64,000 bases of DNA from Lomentospora prolificans (Eukaryota > Ascomycota > Sordariomycetes > Microascales > Microascaceae): positions 3,237,501-3,301,500 of the forward strand of contig JARFXM010000011.1 of assembly GCA_029532625.1 (NCBI GenBank), given 5' to 3'. The notes beneath the pieces are model-generated. The model had not been told where the DNA came from, ran no database searches, and saw only the letters and a program-made list of their open reading frames with translations. The position numbers and the translations under genes are program-made. Positions 13,801-24,181 of this stretch are shown here, piece by piece; position 1 is the first letter of the stretch; each line of letters begins with the position of its first letter.

Positions 13801-16800
13801 CATGTTTGTTCCAGTCATGGAACATTATTTTGACGCTGTCCTTGGCATATGTAAGAGCAGGTTGAGTTTCTCCTTTCTCTAAGGCGATGATCGAGTAGAG
13901 AAGATTAGCCATAGCCATCAGGGACGACGCTCGAGATTTTGCGGATTGTTTTGTAACAAGAGACGTAAAGGCGGTTCGCGCTTCGGCAAGACAAAGTTCT
14001 CTGCATATATATGTTAAAAACAATAAGGACTAGAAACCCCGGCCGCTGTCAAACTTACGCCTTTTCAAAACTGCCCGTGGTAATGCAGTAGTCTGCAACT
14101 GCAAGGTGGAAGTCCGCAACCGTCGTCCCGGATAGCCTGTCCGTCTGCTCAGTGATCACCCTCGTAGCATCGATGATAGCTTCCGCCTTATCGCTGTATC
14201 CAAGACTCGCGTACTGGGTGGCCAACAAGCTGGCATTGGCGACTACCTCGTCCAAGGCTGCCTCTTCCAGCTTCTTGGCAAGATCTGTGAGTAGTTCGAG
14301 CACTAAGATAACAAGTGAGTTCTCTCCCTTCATGCTGGCAAGGTCAGCCACGGCTTTGAGATGCGTCGTGAGCAGCGCAGGGTCATCGATGCGGCCGAGG
14401 ATATCTTCTTTTGACTTTGAGTTGCTGACTACCCCATGCCAATATGAGACCGCAGCGTTGAGATCTGGACTATTCGGTGTCCAACGCGTGAGAGAGGCGA
14501 TTGAAGACAGATAGGCCTTAAGATGAGGAAGGTACCGGGTTAGGCCACCATCCTCGCCAACGGACTTAGAGGAAGCAGCTTGAACTGCGGCGTCGACCTG
14601 AGTACGAAGCGATGGGGAATGGTCAGGATTAGCGATGTGCATGGAGTAAAGATGGAGGAGTGTCCGCAGTCGGCGAATGGGGAATTTCTCGAGAGAATAA
14701 ATTCGTAGGAGTGAGTCAATAGGGGCATCGGTTAGCTTCAACGGCTCTTTGATCTTGGTGTTCTCCCCAGATGTGATAACATGAACGATATGCTCCAATA
14801 CGGCCGCGCGCTCGACCTCTGGCATGAAGAATGTCCAGTCATTCCATGACTTGTCCAGCTTGGCGATCGAACGAAGGGTTCGAGAGAAGAGCGCGCTCTT
14901 TTCGTTGGCCGCCCATGCCATAGACGGCGGTTGCTCGTTGAGAAGGGAGGCCACCTCGGATAAAACACCTTGCTCAACCATCGTAGTGCATATAGACTTT
15001 AGTGATTCTCTCGCCTCATCTATTCGTCGAAACTTCGTGCAAATATCTGCGAAGCGCTCAAGCTTGGTTACAAATTGGCCGGTTTCCTTCTCCTTGGGAC
15101 TACGGTTTCGGATGGCGTCGAGGGAACGGCGGAGAGATCGCAAAGGCGTCACGTCGTCGGAGCTCTCGGAGCTCTGTCGTAACAACGCATACTTCATATA
15201 ATAGAGATTCGAAATCTTGACATAGTATGTGCTTCCATTACTGCCGTTAAGAGAGCCTTTCAAGTCGCCCATCCGGTCTAGAAGTTCAAGGCAGTCTTGC
15301 AAGACACTATCAGGTTTGGTCCAGTCGACTTTGTTCGAGCTTAGCAGAGCCTTGATGACCACAAGAGTGGAGTCGAGCATCTGACCCAAACTACCCTGGA
15401 CAGCCTGCTTCCTGGTCTCGAATCGCAGGAAGTCCTTAGTGTCGGCGCCACCCTCGCGAGACGGGGCCTTCCCGAGCCATCGCATCGTAAATCGCGGATA
15501 CTGTATGATGAATGTCTGGAGGAGATCGGTAAGGGTGGCTGATATTTTTGACTTGTGCTCTGAGGCATTCATGAGAAGACCAACTGCAGACCTGCGGGCC
15601 AAGGAAAGATCAATCAGAAGCTGATCCAGCTCCGCACTCTCGCCTCTTAGTGTGCCTTGCATTCCCTCGATCGTTTCTGTGAGTAGCGCCAAAAGCTTTG
15701 CTTCATCAAGCTTGCATTTGAGGCATACGGCTAGTAACTGAGCAGCAACGGAGCATCGCCGCGCGGCAGAGTCTTTCTCGACATCGAGAAGCTCATACAG
15801 CTTTTCTGTCCAATCTCGCGCCTCGCTCGGCCGTTTAAGCGATAGGGCTGCCGAACCCAAACTCTGGTATACGGCCGCGACTGGCGACCTCGATGTTTCA
15901 GGCCAGGTGAGGCGCTGTTCTTTAAGCATTGCCTGTAAGTCAAGGAAAGCTGTCTGCGAAATTTCGTAGGCCTCGGCTGAAACAGGTTTCAGACGCCGAC
16001 TAAGAGCCGCGACATATCGTGAGAACGGGGTGAGAATCTCTTTCTCGGCGTCTCCAGATCGCTTCGCTATCTTCCAAAAATGCAGTTTTGTCTTCAAAGC
16101 AACAGCTTGAAGTTCAAAAGCGCACAAAGGAGAAGGGTTAAGTCGCGGTTCCATCGCTTCCGCGTCGTCTCGGTTCGATGGGCTTGGCGCGAGTGAAAGA
16201 ATAATGCTGGCGAGAGACTCAATTTGACGCGCGATTTTCGCGGCTTCCTTGGGGTCATCGCAAAGAGAGGTAAGGAGCAAATTTAGCGGTGCACATCTGT
16301 TGGATTCGCGTAAGAAAGGCGTGGCTGCTTCGATTTGCTCCGGCTTCTTATTGAGCATCATGAGTCGGAGGACATATAGTTGGGTCGAGATAACTAGGCC
16401 ACGTGTTGAGGGTGTGACGACGGATTCCTTGAAGTCTAAAAGGTCAGACAGTACTCGGGCACTACTTATCGAGGCGTCTACTGATGTCGTTCCTGCCTTG
16501 GTGCCCTTCTTCGCGTTCCCAGCGATTGCGCGTTCCTCCAGACGCTTTTTCAGGATTCGCAACTCCTTCAAGGCATGTTCTTGAAGACCCAGGGCAAGAA
16601 GCTTTCCGATAAAAGCCAAAATCCCCATCTCAAGCTGCATATTCTTCTGGGATGGCGCGTCTGGCCCGTTGAGGACTCTAAGCGCCTGGAAGGCAACTCT
16701 CGCGCATTCGACTAGAGCAAGGCATGTCGCGCTCACAGAATGCGCGGGACACCTCGTAGATTTACTCGGCGGGGGTTCAATCGTGGTTGCTGTCCGGTTC

Positions 16801-17240
16801 AAGGTCCGTGGCTGTAATGGAGAGAGCGGGGTGGACAAAGATCTTCGCAGTGTTCCGCTTCCGGTCTTCCTCGGTGTTGGCGCTACCTCAGTTCTCATGG
16901 GAGTTTGCGGCGGTGGCGAGGTCTTTGCAGCCTCATTCAAGGCCTTTAGAGCGGCGTTGATTACGTGTGTCGCTAGCACCTCTTTATCCTTCGCGGATAG
17001 TCCACCATTCTTGCTACTCGTTTGGGATTCAGGTTTCGCTGCATCGGTCTTTGCTCGCGCCCTAGAGCTCGCTGGCACGCGCTTCGTGGCTTGTTTTGTC
17101 GAAGTACCTGTCACCGTGGAAGCAGAAGCAGCCTCGGGAATGAGAAGTTCGCGTAATATGACTGTGGTTGCTGATGTGCAAGTATTTGTTGACGACACCG
17201 CCGCCTTGACGGTGTCGATTTTGTTATTGATGGAGGTCAT
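10886..17240 (-). CDS. ESP1: Separase (ESP1/Cut1/BimB), caspase-like protease
   Basis: Cleaves the cohesin subunit Scc1/Rad21 at anaphase onset after securin is destroyed. The protein is 2098 aa: exon 1 is 17240-14059, exon 2 is 14000-10886, and the 58-nt intron 14001-14058 (GTAAGT...CAG) joins GC|A in frame. The first ~1500 residues look like the family's alpha-helical TPR/HEAT-like region with little sequence identity. The C-terminal peptidase C50 domain is unmistakable: YFGHGSGAQYI carries the catalytic His (about residue 1951), VLLMGCSSASL carries the catalytic Cys (about 1978, codon at 11249-11251), and GALWDVTDREADRF follows. The length fits fungal separases. The start codon ATG 17240 is the first in frame and faces the divergent gene at 17621 across 380 bp. 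Both catalytic residues are present, so it should be active. Confidence 0.97.
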
Positions 17241-17620
17241 TGTTGAGTTATTAGGTGGTCATTAAACATATCGTCGCAAGCATTAATCTAGCTTTCGTAT
17301 AGCCCCGAAACAGAGGTTGAAAAGGACTCGAGGGGTAGAACGCAAAAAACAATGTTGCTGTGAAGCAATTAGGTATCTAGAGCCGATGTGAAGTTTGAAG
17401 CCTCTCCAACAGACTAGACTGGTACGTGCATTTTGGACGTTGCATTGTGCCTTTGTGGACGTCGGCTGGCTAAACATCGGATGTTGTCAGGGGCAACGCC
17501 CACGTACCATCTGCAATAGAGTTCGGATGACAACGGGAAATGCAGAAATAGAATTCTGGATCTCTTCACTCGTGGAAAGCCCCGATATTGAGTGTCTCAA
17601 CTGCCCTTCCGTCCTCAAAT
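17241..17620. promoter_or_regulatory. Divergent promoter, separase / DUF5321 gene
   Basis: These 380 bp lie between the start codons of two genes that point away from each other, so they must hold both promoters and leaders. No canonical TATA box or known factor site could be assigned by eye. Confidence 0.5.
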
Positions 17621-18297
17621 ATGACAGTGACAATCGTACAGAGGATCCTGGCCCGGCCAGTCACCAACGGGGTGGCAATAGCCTTGCCAAGAACACCCTA
17701 CCTTACTCAAGTGCGATGCAACAGCTCCCTCCCATCCGTTACGCAGGCTTCATTCTGGACGTCTCTTATCCCGAAACCCTTCCGCAAAGAAAACCGGGAG
17801 GCGGTCCGTCAGAGCAAGGCAAACTCCAAGGAGTGGAACCCGGCGACTTTTTTCATCATCACATTCCTCCTAATCGGTTCCATGTCCATCAATATGATCG
17901 CTGTCCGAACCGGCCACGCTAACTTTGTCCGCCAAGCGGACACGAGAATCGGGCTGCTGCGCGATATAGTCGAGAGGTTACAAAGGGGAGAAAAGGTTGA
18001 TGTTGAAAAGGAGCTAGGTGCCGGAAATCCCGCTGAGGAAAAGGCGTGGGGAGATGGTAAGCCCCGCATCCTCACGCTCAACCCCCATTTCACCTACTCA
18101 CAAATTATGGTGGAATAGTGCTGCGCGACATTGAAATGAACGACGGCTTCCAGGCCCCGCCGAAGCAGAAGAAGTCCAGGAAAATTAAGTCGACTGAGGC
18201 GCCGAAAATGGAGGACTCAGTCAGCCCGACTCCTCCAGAGCCAACCGCATCGACATCGGAGAAGCCAAGCAGGATCAATAGCTCCTCGTTCTATTAG
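17621..18297 (+). CDS. Mitochondrial single-TM protein, DUF5321 type
   Basis: A 204-aa protein from exons 17621-18056 and 18119-18297; the 62-nt intron (GTAAGC...TAG) joins G|TG in frame. Without splicing the ORF runs into a stop after 20 unrelated residues; with it the sequence continues WGDVLRDIEMNDGFQ, which fits the family. The N-terminus is rich in Arg, Ser and Thr and lacks acidic residues, like a mitochondrial presequence. A membrane segment at about residues 74-95 (PATFFIITFLLIGSMSINMI) is followed by the conserved RQADTRIGLLRDIVERLQRGEKV helix. The tail is Lys/Ser/Pro-rich. ATG 17621 is chosen over an in-frame upstream TTG. From memory it matches fungal DUF5321 proteins, whose role is unknown; inner-membrane location is inferred. 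Confidence 0.85.
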
Positions 18298-18353
18298 TCT
18301 ATAACATGCAACTATACAAAGATTTACAAGAGGCTACCACGGCCAGACCAAAT

Positions 18354-19535
18354 CTACGACAACATATCCTTAAATACGGCAGAATTTCTCAATTCCAGTA
18401 TGTCCTGCCCACGAGGACGTTCTGGCCCGGCTCGTTGTTTAAGCTGGTCCACCACGGCGGGCAACAACTGATCCGTCGCAAACTCCACTCTGACACCTTC
18501 GTTCCCAGGCTGATGATGGTCAACGTCCGAAAAGAAGAAGTCTTCACCTCGGATTCCGCCGATGTTGACGACTGCCATGGGCATTCCCCGTTGCTTCGCC
18601 CGCCTAGCTAGCATCCAGGCTGATCCGGTGGCAAGCGATGTGCCGAGAACAAGCAAGCGCCCTGCCTTGTCGATAGCCTCCTCTGCAACGAGCTTCACCC
18701 TCCCGGGGATGCTCTCGCCAAACATGATGACGGCAGGCTTCAAAACTCCAGCGGTGCTACCGGGTTTCCAAGCGCCGTCGTCGTCCGTATCGATCACGAG
18801 CCCTTCATTCCTGAATAGCCTTGGAGATTCAGCTAGGCAGCTAGGACAAGGGGGATATCGAAAAGTGGTGTATGGCGCATCGGCAAGATCCACATCGCCG
18901 TCTGGATTAGTCCTCAAGCCCTTAATTCTTGCATGATGAGGCACTTCTGTATTTAGAGCCCCTGAGGCTACAGCCTCCCTCATAAACTCGTCCCACGCGG
19001 GATTGAGCCGTGCTAGTTCGTGCTGAAAGACGTCGCGTGAAAACTCTTCACGGCAAGTCATGCAAACGGTGGAGCGGAGGTATCCGTGTAATTCTACCGT
19101 CGGGAGATGCGGGTGTGCCGTAGAATGAAATGAATCAACGTTTTGTGTAATGACATTCTTGACAAGGCCGAGCTCGCCGAGATCTCGAACAGCGTGGTGG
19201 CCAGCGTTTGGCGTAGCTTTGTGCAGTGAGGACCAGCCAAGGAAACTTCGCGCCCAGTATCTCTGCCGTGAGGGGTGGCTCGCTATAAATTCATTGTGGT
19301 AGATAGGTCGATAGGATTTATTCACGCGGTAAGTGCCATTGACGCCGCGATAGTCAGCCAGGCCGCTAGCTACGGAGAGGCCAGCTCCCGAAAGCACTAC
19401 CGTGGAGTCAGGGAGCCCATTCGGCGGCGGTGCGGTAAGAAATTGAAGAAGGGCGGCGATGGCGGCTTGTAAGGTCGTGGCAGACCTGGGAATGATGGCC
19501 GGTGGCGGAAGGGGGTCGCGATAAGGAATGCGCAT
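18354..19535 (-). CDS. Sirtuin, SIRT4-like NAD-dependent deacylase/ADP-ribosyltransferase
   Basis: A single-exon 393-aa SIR2-family protein. The NAD-binding motif GAGLSVASGLADYRG is at residues 50-64, QNVDSFHS at 131-138, the catalytic His in ELHG at 150, and zinc ligands CMTC (158-161) and CPSC (230-233). VLGTSLATGSA and VVNIGG complete the Rossmann fold. The motifs and the 'LNPAWDEF' stretch between the zinc cysteines resemble class II (SIRT4) sirtuins, which act in mitochondria on lipoyl and other acyl lysines. The 68 residues between the two CxxC pairs are longer than I recall for animal SIRT4. No strong presequence is visible at ATG 19535, so location is inferred. Its stop codon lies 56 bp from that of the convergent DUF5321-type gene. 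Confidence 0.92.
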   Translation of the reverse strand: MRIPYRDPLPPPAIIPRSATTLQAAIAALLQFLTAPPPNGLPDSTVVLSGAGLSVASGLADYRGVNGTYRVNKSYRPIYHNEFIASHPSRQRYWARSFLGWSSLHKATPNAGHHAVRDLGELGLVKNVITQNVDSFHSTAHPHLPTVELHGYLRSTVCMTCREEFSRDVFQHELARLNPAWDEFMREAVASGALNTEVPHHARIKGLRTNPDGDVDLADAPYTTFRYPPCPSCLAESPRLFRNEGLVIDTDDDGAWKPGSTAGVLKPAVIMFGESIPGRVKLVAEEAIDKAGRLLVLGTSLATGSAWMLARRAKQRGMPMAVVNIGGIRGEDFFFSDVDHHQPGNEGVRVEFATDQLLPAVVDQLKQRAGPERPRGQDILELRNSAVFKDMLS

Positions 19536-21124
19536 TGACGGGCTCTGGGGATGGGCTGGAAGACCACAATCGGGTCGACCGCCGGGTTTTTGGAGATTCC
19601 GTTATGAGTTGAGTCGAACTGCTAGGGGTTAAGGGGTCGGCGTAGCGTACGCGGCGCTATGGCAACAATCGAAGGGTATCGTTATAGAAGTCAATGGATA
19701 CGAAATCCGAGATGAGTTTTGCGGCATTCCAGCTCCGTCCTGAGGTCGCCCCCACCAGAGAAGTCAACCGGAATTGGTGTTGATCCATCCAATCCACTGT
19801 TGGTGGCGGGATTGAGCTCAATCACTAGAGCCAGCAGCCTGGCCTGTGTGACGTCGCCTGCCAGGCTGTTCTCACTGCTGTTTCCTGGTGACTAATAAGA
19901 CGCCGCTGGCTCCCGTTCAAGGATTCGGGGTTGCCCCACCAAATGTCAATGCTCAAGACATGCCAGCATCAATTGATCATTGATTGATTCAAAGGCCGTC
20001 GCTTGTACTTGGCATTTTCAGTCATCTGAAGACATCCCCTGGATCGAATCAGGGAAGACCTCCCTCCTAGGGCTCCGATTCCATACCGGCGGCGGGACAC
20101 GCGATGCGGTGTGCAACTCGATCACTCGCTGGCGGATTGTACTTGTGGTCTAACTCTTTATGGCATCAATAATCCCCGTGTAGCCTTGGACACGATGCTG
20201 CCAAAGCGTATTGATTTCTCCCCCATGTCCAAAGATTTGATTACTATGGCGAAATCTCCCAGGTCCCGCACCCAGGCCGATATACTGCGTGGTTACCATG
20301 AGTCCTCGGCCACGCTGCGCGCGCGGAGTTGGTACACCTTGGGTATTCGCAGCCTGCCGAACTCTCCGGCTACGTTCCCCCTTTAGTGTGGGTGGGTTCT
20401 CGTTGGTTTCTAATCAAGAACCCACCGTAGGACGAAAAGACGTTGCACTAGAAAAAGGAAAATTGCCCCCCATTTTCCGTGCTGCTGGATTCAAGAGAGG
20501 AGAGTGAGGGGAAGGTGGATGAGCCAGCTATGAACCACACTTCCAAAAACCTCGCTACTTTCAGGGTCCAAATGCCACAGGCCATGTCATAAACCCCAAG
20601 CAAACGGCTCCTGTACAACGTCGCCAAACCTCTAAACAACCAGCACGCGCACCCCGGCCACGGATTCAGGCATCACAACGCAGACTTTGGCATACAGACA
20701 GAGACACTCCATTGGGCACAGCTGTTGTTTGACGTGGCCGATACCGTCTTGTTCGCCGATAAACCTTGGTTCCCCAGGCGATCCCTCTTCCACCGCTTCG
20801 TTTGCCCTAAGACTAATAAGTCCGACGCTGATCGCGCTCGCACACTCACTTTCATTTCTCGCTTTCCCCAAAGTTTGTCCAAAAAAAAAGAACGAAAGAA
20901 AAAAAAAGAGGATCTGCTACTATCTAAAGATATAGATCCGATCTTGTTGGATTTGGAAGAAGCTTTTATCTGGATCTCGTGGGGCCAGGACCAGTCCATA
21001 GTTCCGAGGCAGACAAGAAATTCTAGTCTTCCATCTCTCTAAAGTCTTTCACCGCCGGAGACTCTTGACTCCTTTTCTTCTTTTTCTCACCTCTTCTAAG
21101 ACGATTTTAAGGCCACTATCCGGG
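19536..21124. other. Intergenic, divergent promoters of sirtuin and NADH pyrophosphatase
   Basis: No gene is seen. A CCAGC/CCAGG cluster with its complement lies at about 19829-19870, nearer the sirtuin. Purine-rich A-tracts at about 20880-20909 and pyrimidine-rich sequence at 21068-21106 precede the NADH pyrophosphatase start and are typical of fungal promoters and leaders. Confidence 0.5.
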
Positions 21125-22405
21125 ATGGCTAACGTTACTGAACACCCCGTACTCGCCCGGGTACACGACGACGACGGCTCGGTGCTGTCCAAGAAATGCG
21201 GCCCGGGACTAACAAACTATTATTCCGGAAGCCCCCTCAACAGGGTTTCTTTCCTCCGAGAAGACCACGGCTTCCTTTCCGCCGCATTCTCGTCTCCCGA
21301 AGCCCAATTTATTGTCCTCCATGACTTTGCCCCTCTCATTCATGACCCGACCACGCTCAAGCCCGTCCGTCGAGACGATGTTACTCCCATTACTGGTACT
21401 GATCCGTTTGGCTCTTCCGAGAAGGACCTCGTGAGTGCTTTCGACTCGACAGTGACTAAGCCTCTCATCGTCTTCCTTGGGATCTGGGAGGACCCCGAGG
21501 CCGAGTTCCAGCACCGCACATTCCGCGGTAGACCGTGGTTTGCGGTGGATATCACTCCGCGGGGATCTTTTGCCGACATCGCTCAGTCTTTGATCGACAC
21601 CCTCACTAAGGACGGATCCACCTTTCTCAGAAATACGAGGCAAAATACCCTCACGGCGGATTTCGGTATGTGCTGCCAAAGCCCACTCACGTTAATTTTG
21701 TTTTGTATTCTAACCGCTTGCATAGCTGCCATTTACGGCCAAGCCAGGGGAATCACAGACTGGAACTTGCGCAACCAGTTCTGCGCCGGATGCGGCAATC
21801 GCACTCTACCCGTGTACGGAGGATACAAGCGCGTCTGCCCTCCCACGGATTTCAATGGCACCAGCACCCCTCAAACCCGCAGGGAGTGCCCGACGCGGAG
21901 CGGCATCACCAACATCAGTTTCCCTAGATCGGATCCCACTATGATTGCCGCCGTTGTATCTTCGGATGGCAAGCGTATGCTCCTTGGCCGCCAGAAGCGC
22001 TGGCCTACTGGTTTCTACAGCACTCTTGCTGGATTCCTCGAGCCTGGTGAATCAGTGGAGGAGGGTGTCCGCCGCGAGGTGTGGGAAGAGAGCGGTGTCA
22101 AGGTTGGACGTGTGGTTCTACACTCTAGTCAGCCCTGGCCGTACCCTGCGAGTCTCATGCTCGGTGCTGTCGCGTCTGCACTCCCCGACGGCGAGGAGAT
22201 TCATCTCGGCCATGATCCTGAGTTGGAAGATGCCAGGTGGGTTCCCATCGAGGAGGTCCGCGAAGCGCTCAAGAAGCCTGTGCATCTCGACACCGTGCCC
22301 GCAACCAACGGAAGTAAGGAACCCAAGCTTCTTCTCCCTCCCCACACAGCCATTGCGAACAGGTTGATCACCGCCATCTGCGAGGGTTATGCGGGCGACG
22401 TCTGA
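21125..22405 (+). CDS. NPY1: NADH pyrophosphatase (Nudix hydrolase, NPY1/NUDT12 type)
   Basis: Hydrolyses NAD(H) to NMN(H) and AMP; NUDT12-type enzymes also remove NAD caps from RNA. The protein is 406 aa from exons 21125-21665 and 21726-22405; the 60-nt intron (GTATGT...TAG) joins G|CT in frame. Unspliced, the frame stays open, adding 20 hydrophobic residues that break the fold. The zinc ribbon has C200, C203, C218 and C235 (FCAGCG...). The Nudix box at 283-305 starts GFLEPGESVEEG and continues REVWEESGV, matching GX5EX7REUXEEXGU. SQPWPYPASLM (314-324) is the diagnostic NADH-pyrophosphatase motif. ATG 21125 is the first true ATG; the upstream in-frame codon is TTG. The C-terminus (GDV) is not a peroxisomal PTS1 signal, so a cytosolic or mitochondrial enzyme is likelier. 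Confidence 0.96.
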   Translation: MANVTEHPVLARVHDDDGSVLSKKCGPGLTNYYSGSPLNRVSFLREDHGFLSAAFSSPEAQFIVLHDFAPLIHDPTTLKPVRRDDVTPITGTDPFGSSEKDLVSAFDSTVTKPLIVFLGIWEDPEAEFQHRTFRGRPWFAVDITPRGSFADIAQSLIDTLTKDGSTFLRNTRQNTLTADFGMCCQSPLTLILFCILTACIAAIYGQARGITDWNLRNQFCAGCGNRTLPVYGGYKRVCPPTDFNGTSTPQTRRECPTRSGITNISFPRSDPTMIAAVVSSDGKRMLLGRQKRWPTGFYSTLAGFLEPGESVEEGVRREVWEESGVKVGRVVLHSSQPWPYPASLMLGAVASALPDGEEIHLGHDPELEDARWVPIEEVREALKKPVHLDTVPATNGSKEPKLLLPPHTAIANRLITAICEGYAGDV

Positions 22406-23410
22406 GCGAGGACTGGCTAATTGCCAATACTGTCGATTGGGTCTTTGGTCATTTAGATTGTTATAGCCGGTTTGAGGCGTTGGATCGCAGCATATGCGTT
22501 ATGAGTAGATGAATTTGTAAGGTAACAATAATCGATGCTCTTTCCGTATATAGTTTGTGAATCGTCTCAAGACACTCTGGGAATCGTGCCAGATCAGAGC
22601 ATCACCTTGTGAACGAGTGCAGGAAGGTATTCGAACCTCATCCTAGATTGCCACGCTACCTCTCGGCTTCTCCTCTGAAAAGGACGAAGAGGTGGAGTGA
22701 TTTTACACAGTTTCGAGCCACCGATCACGCCCACACTACCTCTACAAAAGCCCCATCAGAGCGGTTTCTCACAAGTCCACAAAGGCGATTACAATTCAAA
22801 ATTTACGGGGATATGTTGAGACCACCCCACAGTCAAGAACCTGGTAGACCAGACGTCAATGGCTGATTAGGAAGAGTGTTCACATGGCGTTTTCTCGAGG
22901 AGGCCGGGAACGGAAGGAAACCCATCGATGCATGGTAACCCTCAGCAAGCCACCGTAGTGGAGCCACCATAAGGTTAAATCGGAACCTGACATTTGGCGA
23001 TGTCAAGAACCGACCCAACTGATGATGAAGAAGAAAGGAAGAAAAACCAAAGCCAAAGGCTCATGGCGGCCGAATTTTTTTTATGCTGCCAGGTAGCGTG
23101 GTGGGGCACATGTGCTTACGTAAGTGTGTAGATTCGAGTTTTTTCACTGTCGGCCGGCTACGGCTGAAGATGAGTGCACAGACCAGACCCAATGTCCAGT
23201 CGTGTGTATGGAGAGCGCAGCTCCCAATGACGGAAGTTTATCGGGACAACTCGACCAAAAAGAACTTTTTTTTTCTCGGGCTCAGGAACCTCACGGCGCG
23301 ACGCAGATTCGAGCTTCAAGCTATTCCCTTCATCGCAAGCTCCCAACGACGGACTAGAGGCACCATCGAGCCCACCCTAATACATTTCATTTCAATCTAC
23401 CTCGATCAAC
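22406..23410. other. Intergenic, TIM23 promoter
   Basis: No gene is recognised in these 1005 bp. They hold the 3' end of the NADH pyrophosphatase transcript and the TIM23 promoter, with pyrimidine-rich leader sequence just before 23411. Confidence 0.5.
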
Positions 23411-24181
23411 ATGTCCTCCATCTGGGACACCTTCACGGGGCGCAAGTCCTCGCAAACGCCCCAATCCCAGTCCCCAGCTCCGGCTGCCCCCTCGCATCCT
23501 GCATCGGCGGCGTTCGATCCTACAGAAGGCCAAGGCGTTGACGCTTTCCTTAAGCCATCTGCCTTTGCCGACCCTTCATCACTACATCCTCTTGCTGGTC
23601 TCGATAAGGACACCCTCGAGTACCTCTCCCTGGATGACACCGCCCTTGCCGAGGGCCACACGGTCGTTCCTTCCCGAGGCTTTTTCGATGATCTTTGCTA
23701 TGGTACCGGTATCACATACGTAACGGCTCTCGGAATAGGAGGCGCGTGGGGTCTGCAAGAGGGATTGAGGAGATCCCATGGCCAGCCCCCTAAGCTGCGA
23801 CTCAACTCCGTCCTCAACGCTGTCACGCGACGAGGTCCTTTCCTCGGTAACTCGTGCGGTGTAATAGCAATTGGATACAACTTCATCAACTCCTACATCG
23901 GCTACCTGCGAGGGAAAGATGATGCTGCGAACACGATTCTCGCCGGTGCTCTGAGCGGTATGGCGTTTCGTAGCACCAAGGGCATCAGGCCCATGATGAT
24001 CTCGGGCGCGGTTGTTGGATCGGCTGCTGCAGGCTGGGCGGTATGTACCAACACTCGAATGCCATATTAGATGAGGCTTCGGCCTCACGCTCTCTTAATC
24101 AGGATGCTAATTTCCCCCTCCTAGGTCGTGCGACAAATTTTCTCCCCCGAGGAGGAGAAGAAGGCTGAGAGAGCCCTGTGA
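23411..24181 (+). CDS. TIM23: TIM23, mitochondrial inner-membrane translocase channel subunit
   Basis: Core channel subunit of the presequence translocase TIM23. The protein is 228 aa from exons 23411-24040 and 24125-24181; the 84-nt intron (GTATGT...TAG, phase 0) is followed by the short tail VVRQIFSPEEEKKAERAL. An unspliced message would end in CTNTRMPY. The first ~90 residues are a hydrophilic Ser/Pro-rich intermembrane-space domain containing the conserved LDKDTLEYLSL segment. About 92-212 holds the Tim17/22/23 membrane region, with Gly-rich helices (GTGITYVTALGIGGAWGLQE and NTILAGALSGMAF) and the PRAT-like RRGPFLGNSCG...D stretch. No cleavable presequence is seen, as expected. Length fits fungal Tim23. 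Confidence 0.95.
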
